A stretch of DNA of 64,000 nt from Streptomyces sp. R44 (GTDB lineage: Bacteria > Actinomycetota > Actinomycetes > Streptomycetales > Streptomycetaceae). A model generated the notes under the pieces. It was not told the DNA's origin. It saw nothing but the letters and a program-made list of their open reading frames with translations, and searched no databases. This document shows positions 1 to 9,390 of this stretch, piece after piece (position 1 is the stretch's first letter; every line of letters begins with the position of its first letter). Location: positions 7,348,501-7,412,500 of the forward strand of contig NZ_CP163444.1 of NCBI RefSeq assembly GCF_041053105.1. The letters run 5' to 3'. A program made the translations under genes and the position numbers.

Positions 1-1142
1 TCGCTGATCACCAGCGGAAGACCGGGGTACGCGGCGGAGACCCGGGTCAGCAGGTCGTACAGCGCGCTCGGGTCGACCGCCCAGCCCATCGCCGTCGGCT
101 CGCCCGGCGCCCGGTGGAAGGCGACCGCGTCCGCGCCGGGCCACGGCGAGTGCTCGCTGTTGCCGTGGCCGTCGTCCTGCGGCTTCTCCGCGCCCTCCGG
201 CACGTGCGAGACGACCGTCGGCGTGTAGTAGTTGATCGCGAGGAGGTCCAGCGGCTGGTCGGCCGTCGCGGTGTCGCCGTCCCGGACGAAGGACCAGTCG
301 GTCAGGTGAGCCGTGTCGGCGAGCAGGTCCTCCGGGTAGGCGCCCTCCAGCATCGGGCCCAGCCAGACCCGGTTGCCGACGGCGTCGATGCGGCGGGCCG
401 CGTCCAGGTCCTCGGCCGAAGTGGTTAGCGGCCGGATCTCGTGCAGGTTCAGCGAGACCGCGAGCTGCCGGTCCGCCGGCAGCGAGTCGCGCAGGGCCTG
501 GACCGCCAGACCGTGCCCGAGGTTGAGGTGGTGGGCCGCGCGCAGCGAGGCCACCGGGTCGGTGCGGCCCGGGGCGTGCACCCCGGAGCCGTACCCCAGG
601 AAGGCGCTGCACCAGGGCTCGTTGAGCGTGGTCCACCGCTTCACCCGGTCGCCGACGGCGTCCGCGACGATCCCCGCGTACTCGGCGAAGCGCTCGGCGG
701 TCGACCGCTCGGGCCAGCCGCCCGCGTCCTCCAGCTCCTGCGGCAGGTCCCAGTGGTAGAGGGTCAGGGCCGGCTCGATCCCGGCGGCGAGCAGCTCGTC
801 GACGAGCCGGCGGTAGAAGTCGAGCCCCTGCTGGACGGCCGGGCCCCGGCCGGTGGGCTGGACACGGGACCAGGAGACGGAGAACCGGTAGGCGTTCAGG
901 CCGAGTTCGGCCATGATCCCGACGTCCTCGCGGAACCGGTGGTAGTGGTCCACGGCCACGTCGCCGGTGTGGCCCTCGAAGACCTTGCCGGGCGTGTGCG
1001 AGAAGGTGTCCCAGATGGACGGGGTACGGCCGTCCTCCGCCGCCGCCCCCTCGATCTGGTACGCGGCGGTGGCGGCGCCCCACAGGAAGTCGGCGGGGAA
1101 CGAGCGGACGGCGGTGAGCGGCCGGGTTTCGGGCGCGGTCAT
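1..1142 (-). CDS. bglC: GH1 beta-glucosidase, C-terminus cut by window edge
   Basis: Intracellular family GH1 beta-glucosidase expected to split imported cellobiose into glucose. The visible 380 residues show the GH1 N-terminus ([14 protein letters not shown], about 19-32) and the acid/base motif TLNEP with Glu175. The frame runs off the edge just after LVIS, inside a codon beginning GA that would be the nucleophile Glu of the usual ITENG motif, so roughly the last 80-100 residues are missing. It is the last gene after cebE-cebF-cebG, 49 bp behind cebG, the arrangement known for bglC in Streptomyces. A weak GGGAG lies 10 nt before the ATG. Co-regulation by CebR is inferred from operon position. 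Confidence 0.93.
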   Translation of the reverse strand, partial: MTAPETRPLTAVRSFPADFLWGAATAAYQIEGAAAEDGRTPSIWDTFSHTPGKVFEGHTGDVAVDHYHRFREDVGIMAELGLNAYRFSVSWSRVQPTGRGPAVQQGLDFYRRLVDELLAAGIEPALTLYHWDLPQELEDAGGWPERSTAERFAEYAGIVADAVGDRVKRWTTLNEPWCSAFLGYGSGVHAPGRTDPVASLRAAHHLNLGHGLAVQALRDSLPADRQLAVSLNLHEIRPLTTSAEDLDAARRIDAVGNRVWLGPMLEGAYPEDLLADTAHLTDWSFVRDGDTATADQPLDLLAINYYTPTVVSHVPEGAEKPQDDGHGNSEHSPWPGADAVAFHRAPGEPTAMGWAVDPSALYDLLTRVSAAYPGLPLVIS

Positions 1143-1191
1143 AGGAGAGGGCTCCCAACACGGGTACGGGGTGACGGAGACGGGTGGCCGG

Positions 1192-2097
1192 TCAGCTCTT
1201 CACGGCGCCGGCGGTGATGCCGCCGACGATGTGCTTGCCGAGGAAGGCGAAGACGAGCAGCAGCGGCACGGTGGAGATCAGGGCGCCGGTCAGCACCACG
1301 GCGTGGTCCACGGTGTGGTTGCCCGCGCCGAGGCCGGCGAGCGCCACCTGGAGGGTGGGACTGCCGTCCGGGGTGAGCGCGATGAACGGCCAGAAGAAGT
1401 CGTTCCAGGCCTGGACGAAGACCAGCATGCCGAGCACGGCCATCGCGGGCCTGGCCACCGGGAAGACGACGTGCCAGATGATCCGCAGGCTGTGCGCCCC
1501 GTCCATCCGGGCCGCCTCGACCAGTTCCACCGGCAGGGCCTCGACCAGGAACTGGCGCATGAAGAACACACCGAAGGCGGCGACCAGCGAGGGCAGCACG
1601 ACCGACTGGAGCTGGTCGAACCAGCCGAGGTCCGTGATGATCTGGTACAGCGGGATCACGCTGAGCTGCGGCGGGATCGTCATCGTGGCGACCACGAGCG
1701 AGAGCAGCATGCCCCGGCCCCGGAAGGGCAGTTTGGCGAAGGCGAAGCCGGCGAGCGTGGAGAACAGCACGGTGGACAGCGCCACCAGGCTCGCCACGAC
1801 CGTGGTGTTGACCAGCGCCTCGCCCATGTCGACCTGGTTCCAGGCGAAGCTGAGGTTGTCCAGGAGCCGCTTGCCGGGCAGCAGCGGCGCCGGGGCCTCC
1901 ACGACCCGCTCCCCGGTGTGGGAGGCGGCGACCACGTTCCAGTACAGCGGGAACAGCGAGACGACGGCGGCGAGGACGAGCAGGACGTACGTCAGCGGAC
2001 CCGCGTGGTGCTGCCGGCCGGCCGTCTGACGGAACCGGCGACCGGGCGCGGACGCGGCCGGGGGCGCCGGGCGGGGTGCTGCGAGTGTGCGGGCCAT
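1192..2097 (-). CDS. cebG: Cellobiose-type ABC transporter permease (CebG-like)
   Basis: Inner-membrane permease of a carbohydrate ABC importer (MalG/binding-protein-dependent permease type), 301 aa. About six membrane segments follow a short basic, proline-rich N-terminus. The cytoplasmic EAA loop that contacts the ATPase is present ([20 protein letters not shown], near residue 200). The start lies only 4 bp after the cebF stop, so the two are surely co-transcribed. No ATPase gene is in the operon; in Streptomyces the cellobiose system borrows the shared ATPase MsiK (known biology, not visible here). The cellobiose assignment rests on the neighbouring cebR, its operators and bglC rather than on this protein. 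Confidence 0.92.
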   Translation of the reverse strand: MARTLAAPRPAPPAASAPGRRFRQTAGRQHHAGPLTYVLLVLAAVVSLFPLYWNVVAASHTGERVVEAPAPLLPGKRLLDNLSFAWNQVDMGEALVNTTVVASLVALSTVLFSTLAGFAFAKLPFRGRGMLLSLVVATMTIPPQLSVIPLYQIITDLGWFDQLQSVVLPSLVAAFGVFFMRQFLVEALPVELVEAARMDGAHSLRIIWHVVFPVARPAMAVLGMLVFVQAWNDFFWPFIALTPDGSPTLQVALAGLGAGNHTVDHAVVLTGALISTVPLLLVFAFLGKHIVGGITAGAVKS

Positions 2098-2101
2098 GAG
2101 G

Positions 2102-3106
2102 TCATCCCCCCAGCTTCTTGCGGTTGTGGCGGGAGACGAGCGCCTGCACGCCGCCGATCAGGAGGAGCAGCAGGAGCATGACCCAGGCGATCGCGGAGGC
2201 CTGCCCGAGCGCGCCGGTCACCCAGCCCTTCTCGTACATCAGCAGGCTCAGCGTCTGGAACTGGTTGCCGCTGCCGCCGCTGATCCCGACGCTGCCGCCG
2301 TAGAGCATCGGCTCACCGAAGAGCTGGGTGGCGCCGATGGTGGAGACGATGATCGTGAAGAGGATCGTCGGCCGGATCGACGGGATGGTGACGCTGATGA
2401 ACTGCCGCCAGCGTGACGCCCCGTCGAGCGAGGCCGCCTCGTACAGGTCCTGCGGCACGGCCTGCATCGCGGCCAGGTAGATCAGCGCGTTGTAGCCGGT
2501 CCAGCGCCAGGTGACGATCACCGAGATCGCGATCTGCGCGGGCCACTTGGACGACTCCCAGTTCACCGGGTCGATGCCGATCCAGCCGAGCAGGCCGTTG
2601 ATCATGCCGTAGTCGGTGTTGAACAGCTGGGCGAAGACCAGGGTCGCCGCCGCGATCGAGGTGGCGTACGGGGCGAGGATCGCGACCCGGAAGAAGCCGC
2701 GGCCGCGGAGCTTGTAGTTGAGCAGGTGCGCCAGGCCCAGGGCCATGAGCAGCTGCGGGACGGTGGAGATCACCCCGATGGTGAAGGTGTTCAGCAGCGC
2801 GTTCCAGAAGAACTCGCTGGTGGCGAGGTCGGTGTAGTTCTCCAGGCCCTTCCACGTCGGGTCTCCGCCGAGCTCGACCCGGTTCAGCGAGAGCCAGCCC
2901 GTGTAGAGCAGCGGGAAGAGGCCGAAGGCCGCGAAGGTGAGGAAGAAGGGGGCGATGAAGACGTACGGGATCGCCTTGATGTCCCAGCGGTAGAGCCTGC
3001 TGCGCAGGCCGCCGGGGGAGGGGCGGCGGCGCCGGGAGCCGGGGGAGGAGGGCGGTGCTGCGGGCGGCGGGGAGCCGGCCCGCTCCGCCCGGACGGAGGT
3101 GGCCAC
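2102..3106 (-). CDS. cebF: Cellobiose-type ABC transporter permease (CebF-like)
   Basis: First permease subunit (MalF type) of the same importer, 334 aa, GTG start with an AAGGA-type ribosome site about 9 nt upstream. A long Pro/Ser/Arg-rich cytoplasmic N-terminus (about 45 residues) precedes six predicted membrane helices. The EAA loop reads YEAASLDGASRWRQFISVTI. It pairs with CebG to form the translocation channel. It sits 90 bp after cebE, and that gap holds a strong stem-loop that may lower permease expression relative to the binding protein. Family identity is certain; the sugar specificity is inferred from cebR and bglC. Confidence 0.92.
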   Translation of the reverse strand: MATSVRAERAGSPPPAAPPSSPGSRRRRPSPGGLRSRLYRWDIKAIPYVFIAPFFLTFAAFGLFPLLYTGWLSLNRVELGGDPTWKGLENYTDLATSEFFWNALLNTFTIGVISTVPQLLMALGLAHLLNYKLRGRGFFRVAILAPYATSIAAATLVFAQLFNTDYGMINGLLGWIGIDPVNWESSKWPAQIAISVIVTWRWTGYNALIYLAAMQAVPQDLYEAASLDGASRWRQFISVTIPSIRPTILFTIIVSTIGATQLFGEPMLYGGSVGISGGSGNQFQTLSLLMYEKGWVTGALGQASAIAWVMLLLLLLIGGVQALVSRHNRKKLGG

Positions 3107-3148
3107 GGGGGCGTCCTTCCAGGTCGATGCGTGCGGTGGTGCGGACGG

Positions 3149-3186
3149 TGCCGGTCCGCCGCCCGGCAGGCGGCGGCGGACCGGCA
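3149..3186 (-). terminator. Stem-loop between cebE and cebF
   Basis: Perfect 15-bp GC-rich inverted repeat (3149-3163 with 3172-3186) and an 8-nt loop, lying in the 90-bp gap after the cebE stop codon. Such intercistronic hairpins after binding-protein genes commonly act as partial terminators or 3'-end protectors that keep binding protein in excess over permeases. The structure is seen directly; the role is inferred. Confidence 0.6.
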
Positions 3187-3196
3187 GGCGCCCCCG

Positions 3197-4546
3197 CTAC
3201 TGGTCGATCTTGTCGTCGACCAGCTTCTTGACGTTCTCCCAGGCCTTGGCCGGGTCGGTGCCGCGCTGCTCGATGTCGAGGATGCCGTTGTCGGTGAGGA
3301 AGGTCTTCACCTGGCCGTCGTAGCGGCTGATGGTGGCCGGGGTGATGCCGACCGCCGCGCCGGCGAAGATCTTGCCGACCGGGGTGTCGCCGAAGTACGG
3401 CAGCTTCGCCTCCTGGACCGCCGAGGAGAGGAGCGTGTCCTTGGACGAGGGGATGTTGCCGTTCACCGCGAACACCTTGGCGTGCTGCGCGGGCGCGGTC
3501 AGCCAGGCCGCCAGCTCGGCGGCCTCCTTGGTGTGCTTGCCGGACTTCGGTACGGCGAGGAAGGAGCCGCCCCAGTTGCCGGCGACCGGCGGCGCGGCGA
3601 TGTCCCACTTGCCCTGGTTGGCGGGGCCGGCCTGGTCCTTGATGATGCCGGTCATCCAGCTCGGGCAGGCGACGGTGGCGAACTTCGAGTTCTTGAAGGC
3701 CGCGTTCCACGTGCCCTTCTCGTCGAACTGGCGCAGCTTGGCGGTCAGTCCGCCCTGGGCCGCCTTCACGGCGGTCTCCCAGGCCTGCTTCACGCCGGGG
3801 CTGTTCTCCCAGTCGAGCTCGCCGCTCGCGTTGGCGTACTGCACCGGGTCGCTGGAGACGACCGCGTTGAAGAGGCCGCTCGCCGAGTCGTGGAAGGCGG
3901 TGCCGGCGGGCGCCGCCGCCTTGTACTTCTCACCGGCGTCGAGGAACTTGGACCAGTCGCCGGCCCACAGCTTGGACACCTCCTCGCGGGTGGTGGGCAG
4001 CTTGGCCTTGGCGAAGAGGTCCTTGTTGTAGCAGATCGCCATCGGGCCGATGTCGGTGCCGAGGCCGATGACCTTTCCGTCGCCGGTCGTCGCCTGCTTG
4101 ACCTTCCAGTCGAGGAAGTCGCCGAGGTTCGCGCCGCCCTCCTTGCCCAGGTCGACCCACTTGTTCGCCATGGCCGTGCCGGTCGCCTCGGCGATGTAGC
4201 CCACCTCGACGGCCTGGATGTCGGCGACGCCGCTGTTCTGCGTGAGGCGCAGCTTCAGCGTGTCCCAGTACTTCTGGCCGTCGGAGACGTTCGACTCCTC
4301 GATCTTGATGTTCGGGTGGAGCCGCTCGTACTCGGCGTAGAGCTTGGCGCCGGTCTTGTCGTCGTAGCCGAAGGAACCGAAGGTCCCGATCCGCAGCGTG
4401 ATCTTCCCGGAGCCCTGGCCGCTCGTGCCGCCCTTGCCGCCGTCGTCGTCGCTGCCGCAACCGGTGAGCAGGGTCGTGCCGGTCACGACGACGGCGACCG
4501 CCGCGATCGCCGCACGGCGTCCGCGTCTGCTGCTGGAAGTGCGCAT
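3197..4546 (-). CDS. cebE: Cellobiose/cellotriose-binding lipoprotein (CebE-like)
   Basis: Extracellular solute-binding lipoprotein of the importer, 449 aa. A twin-arginine-like basic N-terminus (SSSRRGRR) and hydrophobic stretch end in the lipobox LLTGC, giving a lipid-anchored mature protein that begins with a Ser/Asp/Gly-rich linker. The rest matches the family 1 extracellular binding-protein fold (MalE type). The start at 4546 was chosen because GAGGAG lies just upstream of this ATG; an in-frame TTG at 4562-4564 lacks such a site. First gene of the cebE-cebF-cebG-bglC operon; a perfect CebR operator lies about 145 bp upstream of its start, consistent with cellobiose induction. Confidence 0.92.
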   Translation of the reverse strand: MRTSSSRRGRRAAIAAVAVVVTGTTLLTGCGSDDDGGKGGTSGQGSGKITLRIGTFGSFGYDDKTGAKLYAEYERLHPNIKIEESNVSDGQKYWDTLKLRLTQNSGVADIQAVEVGYIAEATGTAMANKWVDLGKEGGANLGDFLDWKVKQATTGDGKVIGLGTDIGPMAICYNKDLFAKAKLPTTREEVSKLWAGDWSKFLDAGEKYKAAAPAGTAFHDSASGLFNAVVSSDPVQYANASGELDWENSPGVKQAWETAVKAAQGGLTAKLRQFDEKGTWNAAFKNSKFATVACPSWMTGIIKDQAGPANQGKWDIAAPPVAGNWGGSFLAVPKSGKHTKEAAELAAWLTAPAQHAKVFAVNGNIPSSKDTLLSSAVQEAKLPYFGDTPVGKIFAGAAVGITPATISRYDGQVKTFLTDNGILDIEQRGTDPAKAWENVKKLVDDKIDQ

Positions 4547-4691
4547 TCCACTCTCCTCGTCCAAGGTGGTGCTCTTTGTGCGCCAAGAGGCCCGGCCGGC
4601 TGATCGCGGCTCGGCGGCGCCTGCCAGACCCGATGCAAGGCTGTGTCGCTTCCCGTCGGGCCCGCTGGACCGGTGGGTCCGACGGTTCTGA

Positions 4692-4705
4692 TGGGAGCGC
4701 TCCCA
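4692..4705. promoter_or_regulatory. CebR operator upstream of cebE
   Basis: Perfect 14-bp palindrome TGGGAGCGCTCCCA, the known binding sequence of CebR in Streptomyces and CelR in Thermobifida. It lies in the divergent cebE/cebR region, nearer the cebE side. Confidence 0.92.
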
Positions 4706-4867
4706 CGTCGTTGCCGGAAGGTTGCTGCCTGGCGGGTGCGAGTGTCAAGACATGAACGCGGATTCGTTACCGGAAGGTTTTCCGGGGGTTTCGCGGCACC
4801 CTGCGGCCATCCAGCCGTCATCTCCTGAACGCGGGTGCGTGGCGCGGCGAGGTGTGGTGGGCTACCG

Positions 4868-4881
4868 TGGGAGCGCTCCCA
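4868..4881. promoter_or_regulatory. CebR operator upstream of cebR
   Basis: Second perfect copy of TGGGAGCGCTCCCA, 57-70 bp before the proposed cebR start. It suggests autoregulation. The two copies are 176 bp apart, which would also allow looping between tetramer or dimer pairs (inference). Confidence 0.9.
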
Positions 4882-4937
4882 TTCCTCTGTGGGTGTCGAT
4901 GAGCAGCGCGTGGTCCTACGAGGGGAGTTCGGGATTC

Positions 4938-5969
4938 GTGAACGGACGGCAGAGCGGCAGACCCACCCTGGAGCAGGTCGCGGCCAGGGCCGGGGTCGGC
5001 CGGGGCACGGTCTCCCGGGTGATCAACGGCTCCCCCCGGGTGAGCGAACAGACCAGAACGGCCGTCGCCCGCGCCGTCGCCGAACTCGGCTACGTACCCA
5101 ACCAGGCCGCCCGCGCCCTGGCCGGCAGCCGTACCGACGCGGTCGCCCTCGTCATCCCCGAGGCCGAGGCCCGGCTCTTCGCCGAGCCGTACTTCCTCGA
5201 CCTCATCCGTGGGGTCAGCGCCGAACTGGCCGAGGCCGACAAGCAGTTGCTGCTCACCCTGGTCCGCAGCGAGCAGGAGCGGCAGCGCTTCGAGCAGTAC
5301 CTCGCCGCCCAGCGCGTCGACGGGGTGCTGCTCGCCTCGGTCCACGGCGACGACCCGCTGCCCGAGCGCATCAGGGAACTGGGCCTCCCGGTCGTGATGA
5401 ACGGCCGCCGCACGGAGGCCGAGCCCGTGCCGTACGTGGACTCCGACAACATCGGCGCCGGACGCACGGCCGTCGCCCACCTGGTGGGGCGCGGCCGGAG
5501 CCGCATCGCGACCGTCACCGGACCCCTCGACATGTACGTGGCCCGGGCCCGGCTCGGCGGCTACCGGGCCGGTCTCACGGAGGCCGGCCTCGGCCCCGAC
5601 GAGACGCTCGTCGCCAACGGCGACTTCACCGAGGAGGGCGGCCGGCGCGCCATGCGGGAGCTCCTCGACCGCAGCCCGGACCTGGACGCCGTCTTCGCCG
5701 CCTCCGACGTCATGGCGGCCGGCGCGCGCGGGGTGCTGCGGGAGGCGGGCCGCCGGGTGCCCGAGGACGTCGCGCTCGTCGGGGTCGACGACTCGCCGGT
5801 GGCGCGGCTCATGGACCCGCCCCTGACGAGCGTGCGGCAGCCCATCGAGGAGATGGGCCGCACGATGGCACGGATGCTCATCAGGGAGACCCACGAGAGC
5901 ACCGGGGCTCCCGAGGAGGCGCGCCGGCACGTGCTGCCGACGGAGCTGATCGTGCGGGAGTCGAGCTGA
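4938..5969 (+). CDS. cebR: LacI-family cellulose-utilisation repressor CebR
   Basis: LacI-type repressor, 343 aa from a GTG preceded by AGGGGAG (10-nt spacing). An in-frame ATG at 4899 would add 13 residues but has no clear ribosome site. N-terminal helix-turn-helix (PTLEQVAARAGVGRGTVSRV, about residues 8-27) with hinge helix, followed by the periplasmic-binding-protein-like sensor domain. In Streptomyces, CebR binds TGGGAGCGCTCCCA and is released by cellobiose or cellotriose. Here it lies divergent to cebEFG-bglC, and copies of that operator sit before cebE, cebR itself and both cellulase transcription units, so it is the local master switch. Confidence 0.93.
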   Translation: MNGRQSGRPTLEQVAARAGVGRGTVSRVINGSPRVSEQTRTAVARAVAELGYVPNQAARALAGSRTDAVALVIPEAEARLFAEPYFLDLIRGVSAELAEADKQLLLTLVRSEQERQRFEQYLAAQRVDGVLLASVHGDDPLPERIRELGLPVVMNGRRTEAEPVPYVDSDNIGAGRTAVAHLVGRGRSRIATVTGPLDMYVARARLGGYRAGLTEAGLGPDETLVANGDFTEEGGRRAMRELLDRSPDLDAVFAASDVMAAGARGVLREAGRRVPEDVALVGVDDSPVARLMDPPLTSVRQPIEEMGRTMARMLIRETHESTGAPEEARRHVLPTELIVRESS

Positions 5970-5985
5970 GCGCGCGCGTACGGAC

Positions 5986-6015
5986 GACCCCGGGGGATCC
6001 GGATCCCCCGGGGTC
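5986..6015. terminator. 30-bp perfect palindrome between convergent cebR and GH6
   Basis: Two 15-nt arms (5986-6000 and 6001-6015) are exact reverse complements with no spacer. It lies 16 bp after the cebR stop and 13 bp before the stop of the convergent GH6 gene, so it can act as a terminator in both directions. Confidence 0.75.
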
Positions 6016-6028
6016 GCGCGGGGCGGGC

Positions 6029-7783
6029 CTACAGCGCCGGGTAGGCGTTCTTCAGGAGCTCCTGGAACTGGGCCGAGAACCACTTGCCCGCGAGCGGGGC
6101 GTCCGGCAGCGCGCCCGACATGCTGTTCCCGTTGCGGACGTTGCCCGTGTACGTCGGGTCGCACATCCGGTCGAAGCCCTTGCCCTCGTCGTTCGGGACC
6201 TCCTTGGAGGCGCCGTCGGACTCGCCCGGGGGCTTCATCCAGACGTACGCGTCGATGCCCGCGGCCGGGGCCGCCTGGGGCCGTTCGCCGAGGCCCGCGC
6301 CGGACTGGTTGCACCAGTTGCCGGGGTTGAGGCGACGGTCGTAGCGGCCGCCGTTGACGTAGGTGTCGACGCTGGTCGTGGCGCCCGGGCCGGTGGGCCG
6401 GGCGGTGCCGCCCCAGCCGTTGCGGGAGGTGTCGATCAGCATGCCGAGGTGGGCGTCGAAGCCGAGCGAGACCAGCTTGGCGCGCATGGCCTGGGCGTAC
6501 GACAGCTCGTCGGTGTACCGGTTCCAGTCCACCCACTTGGACTGGCGTACGGAGACGCCGTTCACGCTGTCGTCGATGGTGAAGTGGTCCTCCTTCAGGG
6601 CGCTGTAGTTGGCGGTGTTGACGATGAAGCCGTGCACGTTGGAGAGCGTCGAGCCCTCCGCCGTGGCGGCCTGCTTGAAGAGTTCGGCGGAGGGGCCGAA
6701 GTTGTCGTCCCAGCCCAGCCAGCCGTGGTGGCCGGCGTCGATGTAGTTGTAGACGTTGGCGATCGCGCCGAGCTTCTTGAGCGCGTAGCCGACGCCGGTG
6801 ATGTAGTTGCCGTTGGCCTTCATGACGTCGCAGTCGGGGGTGGCCGTGGGACGCCCGGAGACGTTGGTGACCAGGTTGGGCAGCGAGTCGATCTCGACGG
6901 TGGTGACGATCCTCAGGCCCGCGTACTTGGAGTCGGCGAGGATCGCGGCGATCGGGTCGATGTACTCGGTCTTGTAGCGGCCGATCTCCGTCGGGCCGAG
7001 TTCGCCGTTGGAGGCGAGGGCGGCACAGTCGCGGCCGGGCAGGTTGTAGATGACCAGCTGGACGACGAGCTCGCCGGATCCCTTCTGCTTCAGGGCCTCG
7101 TCGAGGTGGGCGCGCAGGCCCATGGAGCCGCTCGAACCGTTGACCACGGCGATCCGGTCCAGCCAGATGCCGGTGGGCTGGTTCGAGACCTTGGTGCCGC
7201 CGGGCTCGGCCGCGGCGTGGGCCGACCATTCGGGGTTCACGTACACCTTGGCGCCGGCGTAGGGGTTGTCCGCCTTGGTGCCGGCGGGCGGGGTGGTGGG
7301 CGGCGTGGTCGGCGGGGTCGTCGGGGGAGTGGTGGGCGGGGTGGTCGGCGGGTCGGTGGGCTGCGTGGCGGTGTTGCAGGTGACGCCGTTCAGCTTGAAG
7401 CCGGCCGGTACGGCATTGGTGCCGCTGTAGGAGCCGTTGAAGCCGAAGGAGGTCGAACCACCGGTCGCGAGCGCGCCGTTGTAGGACATGCTCTTGGCGG
7501 TGACGGCGGACCCGGACTGGGTGATGGTGGCGTTCCAGCCCTGGGTGACCTGCTGGTTGCCGGCGTAGGTCCACTCCAGGGTCCACGAGGACGTCGGGTC
7601 GCCGGTGTTCGTGACGACGACGTTGGCGCCGAAGCCGGTGTTCCACTGGTTGGTGATGCTGTAGTCGACCTTGCAGCCCGGGGTGGCTGCGCCGGCGCTG
7701 GTGCCGAAGACCGTGGCGGTGGCTCCGGTCGCGGTGACGAGGCCGAGGGCCGCCAGGAGGGCGGTGCGGCTGGTGCGGCTCAT
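6029..7783 (-). CDS. Secreted GH6 cellulase (cellobiohydrolase type) with CBM2
   Basis: Secreted cellulase, 584 aa. Order: signal peptide (about 1-33), family 2 cellulose-binding module (about 37-137, with the paired Cys residues and exposed Trp residues), a Thr/Pro linker of repeated PTTPPT units (about 139-167), then a GH6 catalytic domain (about 172-584). The GH6 signature YNLPGRDCAALASNGEL carries the proton-donor Asp. Length and inserted loops fit non-reducing-end cellobiohydrolases rather than short GH6 endoglucanases. Start is 16 bp after the GH5 stop, so it is the second gene of a GH5-GH6 operon. Expected to act with GH48, which attacks from the reducing end. Confidence 0.93.
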   Translation of the reverse strand: MSRTSRTALLAALGLVTATGATATVFGTSAGAATPGCKVDYSITNQWNTGFGANVVVTNTGDPTSSWTLEWTYAGNQQVTQGWNATITQSGSAVTAKSMSYNGALATGGSTSFGFNGSYSGTNAVPAGFKLNGVTCNTATQPTDPPTTPPTTPPTTPPTTPPTTPPAGTKADNPYAGAKVYVNPEWSAHAAAEPGGTKVSNQPTGIWLDRIAVVNGSSGSMGLRAHLDEALKQKGSGELVVQLVIYNLPGRDCAALASNGELGPTEIGRYKTEYIDPIAAILADSKYAGLRIVTTVEIDSLPNLVTNVSGRPTATPDCDVMKANGNYITGVGYALKKLGAIANVYNYIDAGHHGWLGWDDNFGPSAELFKQAATAEGSTLSNVHGFIVNTANYSALKEDHFTIDDSVNGVSVRQSKWVDWNRYTDELSYAQAMRAKLVSLGFDAHLGMLIDTSRNGWGGTARPTGPGATTSVDTYVNGGRYDRRLNPGNWCNQSGAGLGERPQAAPAAGIDAYVWMKPPGESDGASKEVPNDEGKGFDRMCDPTYTGNVRNGNSMSGALPDAPLAGKWFSAQFQELLKNAYPAL

Positions 7784-7799
7784 GGGGTGGGGGTTCCTC

Positions 7800-9341
7800 T
7801 CAGGAGGTGAGGGCGCGCAGATGGTCGCGCAGTCCGATGCCGAAAGCGGTGGGAGTGCCGTCGTACGAAGTGATCAGCGCGGGACCGGAGCTGCAGTTCC
7901 AGGTGTTCCAGGTCCAGCCCAGGTACGAGAGGCCGCGGTCGTCGAACCACTTCATGACGCGGTCGACGAACGCGTGTCCGCAGGTGTTCTCGCCGATCTC
8001 GCCCGCGAGGAGCGGCACTTGGGCGGCAACCGGGGCGAGGGTGGTGTTCCAGCACGTCTCGTCGGAGCAGGTGTTGAAGTTGTAGACGTGCCAGGCGGCG
8101 GCCAGATTGCTCGCCGGGTCGGTGGGGCGGTACGTGAGCCACTGGCTCAGGTCGTTGGAGTACGCCAGGCCCGGGACGAGGACGAGGTTCTTCGCCCCCG
8201 TGGCGCGGACGGCGTCCACCAGGTCCTGCATGCCGGCGACCTCGTATCCGATGCCGGGGCAGCTGCCGCCGTCACGCCAGCAGGTCCAGGCCTGTGCCGC
8301 CGTGGAGGTCGCCCGGTCCGGATAGGGCTCGTTGAACAGGTCGAAGGCGACGCGCCTGTCGTTCTTGAAGGTGTTCGCGACCGAGGTCCAGAACGCCGGG
8401 GTGTACTGGGCGTCGGGCATCGGCTTCTGGCAGGTGGCGTGCACGTCGGAGCAGCCGGACGAGTTCCCGGTGTACTGGCCGTGGGTCCAGTGCAGTTCGA
8501 CCACGGGGGTCAGGCCGTGGGCGAGCACCTTGGCCACCAGGTCCTTGACGGCGGCGACGTAATGCGCGCCCCGGTACTCGGGCTTGATGTGGTCGAGGCC
8601 GAGCCAGCACTCCTCGTTGAGGGGGATGCGGACGGTGTCGGCCTTCCAGTCGGCGATGGCCTGGACGGAGGCGTCGTCGACCGGTCCGTCGAAGAAGCCG
8701 TAGCCCTGGACGCACATGAACTCGCCGCCGGAGCGGTTGACGCCGAGGAGGCGACGGGTGGCGCCGTTCTGGTCGGTGAACCTGTTGCCGGAGACGGTCA
8801 GTTCGGGCGCGCCGGGGACGGGGGTCGGGGGTGTGGTCGGTGGGGTCGTCGGCGGCGGCGTGGTCGGGGGAGTGGTGGGCGGGGTCGTCGGGGTGGTCGG
8901 CGTGGGGGTCGGTGCCGGCCCGTCCGTGGTGCAGGGCGTGCCGTTGAGCGTGAATGCGGTGGGAGCCGTGTTGGCTCCCGTCCATGACGCGATGAAGCCG
9001 CCCGAGACCTTCGCGCCCGTGCCGAGCGTGCCGTTCCAGCTCTCGTTGACGACCGTGACGGACGCCCCGGTCTGGGACCACGTGCCGCCCCAGCCCTGAC
9101 TGACCACCTGGCCGGCCGGGAAGCCGAAGCCGAGGCTCCAACTGGTCAGCGCGGCACTGTTGTTGGTGATGGTCACGGCACCCCGGTAGCCGCCGGCCCA
9201 CTGGCCGGCGACCGAGTACTCCACCGTGCAGGCGGGTGCGGCCGATGCTCCGGCGGCCGTACCCACGACGGCGAGAGCGGTGCTCGCCATCGTGAGCGCC
9301 GCTCCTGCGAGCAGCGCGGAAAGACGTGGGGGATGTCGCAT
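7800..9341 (-). CDS. Secreted GH5 cellulase with CBM2
   Basis: Secreted endoglucanase-type enzyme, 513 aa. Signal peptide (1-35), CBM2 (about 38-137), Pro/Thr linker (about 141-176), then GH5 catalytic domain. The acid/base is Glu338 in DLFNEPY and the nucleophile Glu448 in LLAGEIGENTC. Several Cys pairs suggest disulfides, fitting an extracellular enzyme. The ATG at 9341 was chosen because it opens the signal peptide and follows a GAGGA; the frame stays open further upstream but covers the operator. First gene of the GH5-GH6 operon, with a degenerate CebR site about 50 bp upstream. GH5 substrates vary; cellulose is inferred from CBM2 and context. Confidence 0.9.
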   Translation of the reverse strand: MRHPPRLSALLAGAALTMASTALAVVGTAAGASAAPACTVEYSVAGQWAGGYRGAVTITNNSAALTSWSLGFGFPAGQVVSQGWGGTWSQTGASVTVVNESWNGTLGTGAKVSGGFIASWTGANTAPTAFTLNGTPCTTDGPAPTPTPTTPTTPPTTPPTTPPPTTPPTTPPTPVPGAPELTVSGNRFTDQNGATRRLLGVNRSGGEFMCVQGYGFFDGPVDDASVQAIADWKADTVRIPLNEECWLGLDHIKPEYRGAHYVAAVKDLVAKVLAHGLTPVVELHWTHGQYTGNSSGCSDVHATCQKPMPDAQYTPAFWTSVANTFKNDRRVAFDLFNEPYPDRATSTAAQAWTCWRDGGSCPGIGYEVAGMQDLVDAVRATGAKNLVLVPGLAYSNDLSQWLTYRPTDPASNLAAAWHVYNFNTCSDETCWNTTLAPVAAQVPLLAGEIGENTCGHAFVDRVMKWFDDRGLSYLGWTWNTWNCSSGPALITSYDGTPTAFGIGLRDHLRALTS

Positions 9342-9390
9342 GAGCGAGTCCTCACAGCGAGGGCACACCCCTGACGGTGTGCCGACTGGA

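Noticed and set aside
4547..4564. TTG start for cebE at 4564
   Set aside because: The GAGGAG lies between it and the ATG at 4546, which is at normal spacing.
7263..7360. Short repeats in the GH6 gene, possible CRISPR-like or satellite array
   Set aside because: They encode the Thr/Pro linker (PTTPPT units) in frame; the same linker type occurs in the GH5 gene.
4835..7810. Plus-strand open frame spanning cebR and the GH6 gene
   Set aside because: Runs through two recognised genes and a palindromic terminator; its translation is Arg/Gly-rich and matches nothing.
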